64,000 nucleotides of DNA from Ophthalmolycus amberensis (Eukaryota; Chordata; Actinopteri; Perciformes; Zoarcidae). Numbering within the stretch: the first letter of the stretch is position 1; each line of letters begins with the position of its first letter. The notes under the pieces were generated by a model, which saw nothing but the letters and a program-made list of their open reading frames with translations, was not told the DNA's origin and did not search any database. The stretch covers positions 1,207,501-1,271,500 of the forward strand of contig JAFEUB010000720.1 in NCBI GenBank assembly GCA_024529925.1, read 5' to 3'. The position numbers and the translations under genes are program-made. This document shows positions 40,101-48,401 of the stretch, one piece after another.

Positions 40101-43100
40101 CTTTTGCCACCTTTCTCTGTCCCTGTCTTGCAGGATAAAGGGCCTGTTAATGATCAATGTTCTGGCTGTGACTGCCGGACTGCTCATGGGTTTTTCCAAG
40201 ATGTGGAAGACTCACATCATGATCATCTCCGGCCGCGCTATTATGGGCCTTTACTGTGGTACATTAAAGCATGCTGTAACCTTCAATTGATACTCACATC
40301 ATTGAGTTGGAAATCCCAATTTTTATGGGTCATATATTGTATTTGAGGAAGGTTGCCCTCATTATTATTCAAAATATTCACCTTCATGAAAGCTAATTAT
40401 TTAATATTTAAGTGGAAATGAAAAGGGTTCCTAAATTGCCCTCTAACATTGCCATATATCCGTAAGCGAATGTTTGTGAAAGTCATGATGTGTGGGGGTT
40501 TCAGGGTTGGTAATTGGGCTAGTGCCGATGTACATTGGAGAGATTGCACCCAAGGCTTACAGAGGGGCTCTGGGAACATTACACCAGGTGGCAGCTGTCA
40601 CTGGCATCCTAATCAGCCAGGTGAGGTGCACAGCCGCACATTTGCTTGATGACAATCTTAACCTATGTCCTAAACTGTGTGGTTTGTTTGTGTGTGAATG
40701 TAGGTCATAGGCTTGGACTTTGTGTTTGGCAATGATGATATGTGGCCCCTGTTGCTTGGTCTGTCTGGAGCTCCGGCCGTATTACAAACCTTCCTGCTGC
40801 CTCTATGCCCTGAGAGCCCCCGGTACCTTTACATTATACAGGGCAAGGAGCAAGAGGCTAAAAAAAGTAAGAGTTACACACAGCAACTCTCTGTTTCACC
40901 CCTTTTTCTCTCTCGTGCTTTCTTATTGAAACACAATAAGCTTTTATTCAGAAACATACAGTTTACAGTCGCCTATCTAGACTAGGCTACACAAAAGACT
41001 TTAAAGCAATAGTTCAGCAATTTAGGAAACTCTCTCGTTCACTTTCATGCAGTTAGGTAGATCAATATTTGACTGCTAAATGTAAGACTATGGCTGCATT
41101 CACAACAACTTGCGCAACTAAACAAACAAGATATGTCGTGTTAAAGGATTTAATATGTTACTTAAGAGGTGCCGGTAGGCCGATTTGTTCTTTGGACAGA
41201 GACCGGGTAGTTGTTTCCCCCTGTGTCCATTCTTTAAGCCAAGCTAAGCTAGCAGGCTGCTGGCTATACCTTCATACTTACAGTACAGACATGAGAGTGT
41301 GTCAATATTTTCATCTAACTCTCTAAAAGAAGGTGAATAAGTGTATTTAAAGAAAACAAAACTATTCCTTTAATTTTGCTGACTTGCGTACTTTCACTTA
41401 ATGTGAAAGCTACTTGTAATGGTTCATATTTACACTATGGTGCTGTTTTCACTTCAGGATCTCAAAAATGATTCCACCACTGCAAATGTATTGATACAGA
41501 CTCTTGTTCACCTTTGCTCTGGGTTGTGTTGCAGGTCTGTATCGTCTAAAAGGGCCGTATGATGCATCTGCGGATCTGGAAGAGATGAGGAGAGAGAAAG
41601 AGGAGGCAGACAGGGAGCCCAGGGTCTCTATCCTTTACTTGGTAAGTCTCTATATAGGAAGAGGCTCACTTGAGATATGTTGCCACAACTACCTAAATAT
41701 TGTATCTTGTGAAGTCTGCTTTCATTTTTCCATCGACAATTTTGCAGAAAATTGATTTTTAGAATAAGGTGATGAACTCCCTGAGCAGATCACTCTCATT
41801 ACACTAGAACTAGAATAGTCCTGAAAAATAGACATAAGTTCATCATAGCACTCCTCCTCAGGGCGAACAGGGACAATCTCTCAGCCGCCCAAATGAATCA
41901 GCAACCAAAGTATCCTGATGATCTCATGTACTGACTCGGGGATAGTCAAATGTTAAAACATAAAAGCTCAAACCAGTGCCTCAACAGACCGGATGACCGA
42001 GGCATGATCTGGAAAGATGAGATTTAACGTTTCAACGTCAGAGTATTGCAAATGAAGACATGCTTTATGTTATGTGCGGCTATATCTAATTAAAAGCTCT
42101 TATAACTGTGCTTTCCAGATCCTATTTAAAGTGATATAATATTTGGCTTTAGAGATTATTCAATAAATGGGAAATACACTTACTGTGAAAGGGCTGCAGA
42201 TGAAGCCGTCCCACTGTGGTCGGCTCCCACTCGAAAACCAATAGATTTCTGCAATCGTAAAACACATCAAAATACTTTTAATTTCATGCTCAACAGCAGA
42301 CAATAAGATAAACCTGAGTTTTCACTACTACTTTAAAGAAGGACAGGAGAGATCGGACAAGAGATCCACATGTGGTCATAGCTTAAACAAAAATGTATGT
42401 GTTCTAGTTGTGCACTTAAGAAAAGCATTGCAGTGACAAATAATGTACTGTTCTGTATTCCCTCCTAGATGCGCTCCTCCCTGTACAGACAGCAGCTGCT
42501 TGTTGCCCTCATGATGCACCTCTCCCAACAGTGGTCTGGCATCAATGCAGTGAGTGGCAAATTAACGGCAACTCTGCCATATTGTGCCTCTCATTCGGTT
42601 TGCTCAAGTTAAATTAAGATCACAGTGATCTTGATGACATGTTAAAATGGCTGGAAAATCCTGGTTTCATTGTCAGAGCATACTGCATGTGCACATCAGC
42701 AGTGACTGGGTTTCGTTTGTGTGCATAGAAATGTATAGTACATGAGATCTGTGTTGCACAAACAGCTCCTTGTTTTGTCTTCAAGATCTTTTATTACTCT
42801 ACGGATATCTTTACTCGGGCCGGTGTCGCTCAGCCAGCCTTCGCCACTATAGGAGTCGGAGTCCTCAACATAGTCTTCACTCTGGTGTCTGTGAGTAACT
42901 CCAGATGCAAAACACACCGACACATATAAACACTCACGGACATTCAACCATGAGCATCGCACTGGGTTTTCCCTTGTTACTTCTAACCACACACTTACGT
43001 AGACACAAACTCACAGATAATCGGTGTGCTGTATGTTCTAGGTTGCACTGGTGGACAAGGCTGGCAGGCGCACTCTGACTCTGGTTGGACTAGGAGGGAT

Positions 43101-44267
43101 GTGCTGCTGTGCAGTTGCCATGACAGTGGGCCTCAAATTACAGGTTTGTTCAATCAGGTGTCAGAGCTTTAGTCGATCAAGAACTTGAGCTGCACTTGTA
43201 TCTACTTATGGGGCTCTTCATATGTATTGGCATGGCCTGCGATATAGTTTACTTTGCTCTTTACCACCTCTGTTAACTGACTCGTTAAGCAGCTTCGCTC
43301 ATTCTAAATGTCCTGTCCCAAATGTTGTGTTTCTCACCATAACATCTGTGTAAGGCTAAGTTGCAGAATGTTCACATTCATCACATATTTGATATTGTCA
43401 ATATGAGCGCAAAAGCTCATTCTTGACCTTGGAAACATCAGTTTAACAGAAAAAAAATCTTAACTCAAGGTCCACTTGCCAGCTTTTTCTGGAGCTTTCA
43501 ACTGCATCTCGTGGTCGTCATCAGCAGATGGAGTTTGATCCGTTTCGTATTCCACTATCACTCTTGTCTTTAAAGAAAACAAATGTAGTGCTTGCTTTAC
43601 ATAGAGCAAAAATGTCCAATTCCGTACCTCCATAAGTAAACTGTGTATCACACTGTGTTGCTTGCATACACAGATCCTATGCCAACATGTTTCAAACTCA
43701 GTGCATTTGTAATATAAGTAATCAGGATACTACCCTGACTGATGTACTCTTCTGTCCAGAATGAATACTCGTGGATGAGCTACGTCAGCATGTCCGCTGT
43801 CTTCCTCTTCGTGAGTTTCTTTGAAATTGGTCCTGGTCCCATCCCATTTTTCATCGTTGCTGAACTGTTCAGTCAGGGACCTCGGCCTGCAGCCATCGCT
43901 CTAGCTGGCTGCTGCAACTGGACCAGCAACTTTGCCGTAGCCATGGCCTTTCCGTATATACAGGTAGGCAGAATAACGCGGATATACATATGTACTGTAA
44001 ACTCACAAAATCAGAAACACTGCCTCTCCTGACTCCTGTCTTTTTCTTTGTTTCTCTTCTCAGACTTGGTTGAATTCTTATGTGTTCATCCTGTTTGCTG
44101 TGCTGCTTCTCGGCTTCACCGTGTATATTTATCTTCGGGTCCCCGAGACCAAGGGCAAAACCTTTGAGGAGATTTCTGCTCTCTTCCACAAGGGCCGGAA
44201 GAAGTCGGCACAGGGCCCCAAAAATGGTACTGAACTGCAGCAGCTCAAAACATCCACAGATGCTTGA
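37119..44267 (+). CDS. slc2a2: slc2a2, facilitated glucose transporter GLUT2 (12 coding exons)
   Basis: A 12-helix major-facilitator sugar transporter of the plasma membrane. In vertebrates GLUT2 moves glucose, and with lower affinity fructose, in liver, intestine, kidney and beta-cell equivalents. Twelve exons splice in phase to 1527 nt, 508 residues (human 524). Visible motifs include GYSIGVINAP in TM1, an exofacial N-glycosylation site NST at N60 (human N62), GDLRGR after TM2, GLVPMYIGEIAP, PESPRYLY after TM6, QQWSGINA in TM7, GRR after TM8, GPGPIP in TM10 and PETKGKTFEEI at the C-terminus. Synteny between tnik and eif5a2 fixes the identity as GLUT2. Oddities are Phe403 in place of the usual Trp of PIPW, and HLS in place of the mammalian HVA before QQ. 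ATG 37119 is the only sensible start for the short first coding exon MESGK. Confidence 0.95.
37675..37770 (+). CDS. slc2a2: slc2a2 exon 2 (TM1)
   Basis: QLTGTLALAVFTAVLSSLQY, then GYSIGVINAPQK, in phase 0; donor GTAGGC. The acceptor is a tandem gcagcag. Using the second AG moves the start to 37678 and drops one Gln, giving better alignment to MTEDKVTGTL of human GLUT2. Confidence 0.92.
39665..39873 (+). CDS. slc2a2: slc2a2 exon 3 (exofacial loop and TM2)
   Basis: Encodes VIEKHYGRTLGVWSERDAVL, an exofacial loop with glycosylation site NST, then VVMYWSLSVAVFSIGGMLSS and GFVGDLRGR. Acceptor ataG after a T/G-rich tract, donor GTGAGA. Confidence 0.94.
40134..40258 (+). CDS. slc2a2: slc2a2 exon 4 (TM3)
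   Basis: IKGLLMINVLAVTAGLLMGF, then IISGRAIMGLYC. Acceptor ttgcag, donor GTACAT; both junctions fall in phase 1 or 2 and match the neighbours. Confidence 0.95.
40505..40620 (+). CDS. slc2a2: slc2a2 exon 5 (TM4-TM5)
   Basis: LVIGLVPMYIGEIAPKAYRG, then ALGTLHQVAAVTGILISQ, the GEIAP and RGALG sugar-porter signatures. Acceptor ttcag, donor GTGAGG. Confidence 0.96.
40704..40866 (+). CDS. slc2a2: slc2a2 exon 6 (TM6, PESPRYLY)
   Basis: VIGLDFVFGNDDMWPLLLGL, then CPESPRYLYIIQGKEQEAKK. Acceptor tgtag, donor GTAAGA; ends in a split Ser codon. Confidence 0.96.
41001..41372. mobile_element. MITE-like element with TTAAAG(C/G)AATAGTT ends
   Basis: The left end is TTAAAGCAATAGTTCAGCAA. The right end read in reverse is TTAAAGGAATAGTT. 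It includes AAGCTAAGCTAGC and GTTTCCCCCTGTGTCCATTC modules shared with the copy at 3170-3645. It lies in slc2a2 intron 6 and has no coding capacity. Confidence 0.65.
41535..41641 (+). CDS. slc2a2: slc2a2 exon 7 (large cytosolic loop)
   Basis: LYRLKGPYDASADLEEMRRE, then KEEADREPRVSILYL. This corresponds to the central cytosolic loop. Acceptor ttgcag, donor GTAAGT. Confidence 0.95.
42469..42549 (+). CDS. slc2a2: slc2a2 exon 8 (TM7 start)
   Basis: MRSSLYRQQLLVALMMHLSQ, then QWSGINA. It contains the substrate-site QQxSGIN glutamines. Acceptor cctag, donor GTGAGT. Confidence 0.95.
42786..42890 (+). CDS. slc2a2: slc2a2 exon 9 (TM7-TM8)
   Basis: IFYYSTDIFTRAGVAQPAFA, then TIGVGVLNIVFTLVS. Acceptor tcaag, donor GTGAGT. 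Confidence 0.95.
43042..43143 (+). CDS. slc2a2: slc2a2 exon 10 (GRR motif, TM9)
   Basis: VALVDKAGRRTLTLVGLGGM, then CCCAVAMTVGLKLQ. Acceptor tctag, donor GTTTGT. Confidence 0.95.
43760..43963 (+). CDS. slc2a2: slc2a2 exon 11 (TM10-TM11)
   Basis: NEYSWMSYVSMSAVFLFVSF, GPGPIPFFIVAELFSQGPRP and CNWTSNFAVAMAFPYIQ. The conserved Trp after PIP is Phe here, while the Trp of NWTSN is kept. Acceptor tccag, donor GTAGGC. Confidence 0.96.
44064..44267 (+). CDS. slc2a2: slc2a2 last exon (TM12, C-terminus)
   Basis: TWLNSYVFILFAVLLLGFTV, then LRVPETKGKTFEEISALFHK and a basic tail ending TSTDA and TGA. The sequence shows no PDZ-type end. Acceptor ctcag. Confidence 0.96.
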   Translation, partial: TWLNSYVFILFAVLLLGFTVYIYLRVPETKGKTFEEISALFHKGRKKSAQGPKNGTELQQLKTSTDA

Positions 44268-44696
44268 AACAACAGCGTATTTGTGTGGTTTATTTGTATG
44301 CATGTGCAGGGGCGTCTTCAGCTGTCACTATTTCAAATGTGTTTATGTACATTTATCCTTGTGGTATTATAATGACTTGATAAATGAAGGAGTCTTTACA
44401 CTAGATGACATTTTTTAATCATGTGCTACACAAAAACCAACAGTGACTCACAATATTGTGTTTATGTTATATGGTGTGGGGTTTACATTTAATCCAAGTA
44501 TAAACTTTCAGTATTGTGACTTAACAGTTAAAGTGGCTATAATGAATATTTTATTACATGCCTGTTTGTGTGTGACAGGGCTTTTTTGAACCTACAGAGA
44601 TTTTTGACCCGACTGCAGTTCCCCTGAGCTTTATGGCGTCTTTTATTGTTTTATTGTTCACTTCCACTACTACTTGTTTCTCCAGGTTTACCTTCA

Positions 44697-44702
44697 AATA
44701 AA
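44697..44702 (+). terminator. slc2a2: slc2a2 poly(A) signal AATAAA
   Basis: Canonical hexamer 430 bases after the slc2a2 stop, with a T/G-rich stretch (ttgtgttatttactcc) shortly downstream. It is the first convincing signal after the gene. Confidence 0.6.
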
Positions 44703-45336
44703 TGCAGTTAAAAAAGTAGAATTGTGAATTGATTATTGTGTTATTTACTCCTCCACCATTTTCTGTCTTAAAATATGATCATAAGCCAGACTTCACTCGC
44801 ATAATGTGTATTGCATATTGTTACTTCTCTTCACTGTAGTTGGTGTACAGTATGTGTGAGTCTCTGACACTGTTTTCACATTGATCTGTTGAAGAGGGGA
44901 TGTTTCTCTATGCTAACCTTAAACCTGCTAAGGCAGGACATGCGCAACCAATACTCTCAGCAATTAAACTTTTGAAACAACAAATATTTGCTTCTTTTTT
45001 TTGCATATCTGCATAGTCATAGATTTTGGATTGAACAGCTGATGTGATTTTAACAATCAAATGATTCAACTTTTCCTTTTTTTGCAGGGGGGCTTGGGAG
45101 CGGGGAACTTTAATATAAATCCAATAGTGCACTGTTGTTTTAGGGAATACTCATTGCTTTATAGCTATAGTGGCTTTGAAAAGATCCAAGTAAAGACCAA
45201 TCAAGGAGAAGATGGAGCCGAGACGGCTGAGTGTTAAACCGACACCACAGCCCAATAACTCTGCTTTCACACAGATTCATTAACCCAAAGACACAGCACG
45301 CAGCAACAAAAGGTGGAGGTCATTTTAGAATCAGAA

Positions 45337-46240
45337 TCAGCTTTATTGGCCATGTATGCGTATGCATGCATGGAACTTGACTCCGGTTTTCACATTGCTC
45401 TCAGCGCACATACATAGAATATACAAATAAACAAGAAAAATATATAAACAAGGACATTAAAGACAGCAAAGTGGAACAGAGAAACTAACTATAAACATTT
45501 AACTACGATGTTAAATATATATCGAAGAATATATATGAACATAAAGAACAACAACATTGACAATGGATTTGGGATATTAGTGCAGAATGGTGGTAGTAGT
45601 GCAAATGGAGGTGGAAGTATGTCTGATTAATTGTTCATGAGAGTGACGGCCAGCGGAAAGAAGCTGTTCCTGTGTCTGGTGGTTTTGGCGTACAGTGCTC
45701 TGTAGCGCCTACCAGAGGGGAGGAGTTGGAACAGCTTGTGTCCAGGGTGTGATGGGTCTGCAGTGATCTTTCGTGCCCGTTTCCTGACTCTGGAGGTGTA
45801 CAAGTCCAGGATGGAGGGCAGGCTGGCACCAATGATTTTTTTCTGCAGACCTGACAGTCCGTTGTAGTCTGTTTCTGTCCTGTTTAGTGGCCGATCCAAA
45901 CCACACAGTGATAGAGGAGCAGAGAACAGACTGGATGATAGAGGAGTAAAACAGGATCAGCAGCTCCTGAGGCAGGTTGAACTTCCTGAGCTGGCGCAGG
46001 AAGTACAACATCTGCTGGGCCTTTTAAGAGATGGTGTCGATGTTGGAGGCCCACTTCAGGTCTTGGGAGATTGTGGATCCCAGAAACCTGAAGGTCTCCA
46101 CCGCAGACACAGTGCTGTTGAGTATGATGAGTGTTGGAAGGCTCCTCCTGAAGTCCACTGTCATCTCCACAGTTTTGAGCTTGTTCAGCTCCAGGTTGTT
46201 CTGACCACACCAGAGGACCAGCTGAGGCTGTCAAATAAAT
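45337..46240 (-). mobile_element. LINE (non-LTR retrotransposon) 3' fragment, broken
   Basis: On the minus strand the end of a reverse-transcriptase ORF is visible (YFLRQLRKFNLP, then VWFGSATKQDRNRLQR, then DPSHPGHKLFQLLPSGRRYR), followed by a 3' UTR whose tail is the TTTATTGGCC/GATTCTGATTCT type. The frame contains one nonsense codon (in the CTCTTAAAAGG segment, about 46019-46029) and a frameshift near 45850-45870. The fragment lacks its 5' end. It is dead and lies between slc2a2 and eif5a2. Confidence 0.75.
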
Positions 46241-46320
46241 GTGGTGGATTTAAAGTATGCAGTGACTTGCAGGTACATAGTTCTGTACAGTATGGAAGCC
46301 CATTTCCACCACTGGAACAA

Positions 46321-46412
46321 AAATAAAGGGAGAGTCACTTCGCATGTGTAGAGGTTTTGTACCGCAGGAGGAGCAGAGAGGGCAGGTACGGGATCCGGGT
46401 GCTATGTGCATG
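46321..46412 (-). repeat. Inverted copy of the eif5a2 5' region (left arm)
   Basis: Read in reverse, this 92-bp stretch matches 47100-47195 with only a few differences (one T/C in GCATG(T/C)GTAG and a small change near the GTGCAT edge). Confidence 0.85.
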
Positions 46413-46424
46413 AACAATGAATCA

Positions 46425-46731
46425 GTCACACTGCACTATTACCTCCATTTGCACTATCGCCTCAAATCCATTGACACTGTTGTTGTATAGGTTTATGTTC
46501 ATAAATAAATATATATCTATATATATTTTTGATATATATTTATATTGTACTAGTCGTTAAATGTTTATGCTTACATCTGTTCTACTTTTTATTTATTTTC
46601 TTGTCCTTTTTTAATTTTTTACATTTCTATATTGTCCCTGTTTATTTGTAAATTCTGTGGAGAGCAACCGGAGTCAAATTCCTTGTATGCGTACACATAC
46701 ATGGCCAATAAAGCGGATTCTGATTCTGTGA
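46425..46731 (+). mobile_element. LINE 3' tail, opposite orientation
   Basis: TGCACTATTACCTCCATTTG through ATGGCCAATAAAGCGGATTC is a plus-strand version of the same LINE 3' UTR seen at 45337-45620 on the minus strand. It is severely 5' truncated. Confidence 0.7.
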
Positions 46732-46732
46732 T

Positions 46733-47036
46733 GAAACAATAAAGATCCTGTAAGTCATTATAATGAGAAACGTTCTCAAAATAATGACTTTAGTATAGTA
46801 TCTCATAATTATGACTTTGCATCTAATGCTCTCAATCTCACCTAATGATGAGAAAATAAATCCTAATCATGAGATGCTAAGTCCTGATTTTGAGATAGTA
46901 TCTCATAATAATGACATAGTAAGTCCTAATTATGAGAAACTAAGTCATAAATATGAGAGAACACCTCATAATTATGAAATAGTATCTGATATGTATCATT
47001 ATAATCTAATTATGATGACATACAGGATCTTTATTT
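46733..47036. repeat. Tandem AT-rich repeat bounded by inverted ends
   Basis: The left edge is AATAAAGATCCTGTA and the right edge TACAGGATCTTTATT, a perfect 15-bp inverted pair. Between them lie degenerate units of TCTCATAATTATGA, read as ATTATGAGATA and TAAGTC. This resembles a MITE with internal tandem expansion. Confidence 0.65.
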
Positions 47037-47099
47037 TCAGTTCCACAGTACAGCCACTGCACCGTCCCATGATTTCTATGAGCGAGCTCCTCCCCCCTC

Positions 47100-47211
47100 C
47101 ATGCACATCGTCACCCGGATCCCGTACCTGCCCTCTCTGCTCCTCCTGCGGTACAAAACCTCTACGCATGCGAAGTGACTCTCCCTTTTTTTTTTGTAAG
47201 CAAGACAAAAG
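47100..47211 (+). other. eif5a2: Probable eif5a2 5' UTR exon (non-coding)
   Basis: A GC-rich stretch (CGGATCCCGTACC, CTCCTCCTGCGG) ends at AAAAG followed by donor GTAAGC at 47212. The next acceptor (ttatcag, 48212-48218) opens the exon holding the eif5a2 ATG. Vertebrate EIF5A genes commonly have a non-coding first exon. The true transcription start is not visible, and 47195 is a possible alternative donor. Confidence 0.45.
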
Positions 47212-48239
47212 GTAAGCTAAACGTAGGCGCTTTATAAGTGATATTTAACCTATTGTTTTGCGGTGTAGTTACGCGTTATCTGATGTACAATACTGGGAAT
47301 ATTTTGTCGCCTCGGTGGTTAATCAGTAACTTCTAAATGAGACAATGTTTGGTCAACGATTCAAACAAGTTCGCACCGTATTTTAGCTAGCGTTAGCAGC
47401 AGTGTCGTTAGCCTGTGTCAATGGGTATGGCTAGTGTTAGCATGCTAATGTGGCTAACGATGACAAAATACACGAGGTGGCAACCTAAAGCTAGCTTTAT
47501 GCTAACGTTACCGAGTAGCCTCTTTTGGCCCAACTGCCACGTAACATAGCTAACTACCGTTAGATGTGGGTGTTTCCGAGCGTACTAACAAAAGCTGCCC
47601 AGCCACTGTAACGCTAATTTGAACCAATTTTAGATGGTTTTATGGAGGCCATGAACTAATAATGTACGTTAACTTACGTGTTTAACGCTAACTCGCTGGG
47701 TATTGCCCCCGAACAGTGTGTAACAACATGGCGACAAGTAAATTCGACACGAGAGCAATTTACGTTAGCCTGTTAGCTTTTCAGATTCGTTAATCAGTGA
47801 GCTATGTTTGCCCCACCGTGGATAATTATTTGTACGGAAGTGTGGGGAATTCATGTTTTAACATAAAACGCGTCTAAAAGTGTATCAGTGATAACTTGGG
47901 TGGATAGCATTTTTTATGTTGAGCAATGTGCAGCAAAGCACTCACTGCCAATCTCCCTCTTTGATTTCAGGTTATTGATTTTGAAGCACTTATGGCCCAA
48001 CCACTGTCGACTCCTTTGTGACAGCGGTTGAGGTGTCGAAGCTGGTCTGGTCTTGGTTGTAGTCCTAGTTCCATGTGTTGCATATCTGTGCTCACCAGCT
48101 ACCACACAATTATTATTTTTCGTAAAGGATTATTTTTGTAAAAATAGTTCTTAGTACCACACACATTCCTCATATTGAAGTAATTCTAGTTTCACAGTCA
48201 TTTTATGTTTGTTATCAGGGTGGTGTACAACAGCCCATC

Positions 48240-48401
48240 ATGGGGGATGAAGATTTCGCATGTGGGCACTCTGGGGCCTCCTCAACATACCCACAGCAGT
48301 GCTCTGCTTTGAGGAAGAATGGCTTTGTCATGATCAAAGGACGTCCCTGTAAGATCATGGAAATGAGTACCTCTAAGACCGGCAAGCATGGACATGCCAA
48401 G
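48240..48401 (+). CDS. eif5a2: eif5a2 coding exon 1 (hypusine loop)
   Basis: Fifty-four codons from ATG to HGHAK, phase 0, donor GTAAAA. The exon starts at 48219 with 21 bases of 5' UTR. The hypusination lysine is residue 49, codon 48384-48386. Confidence 0.95.
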
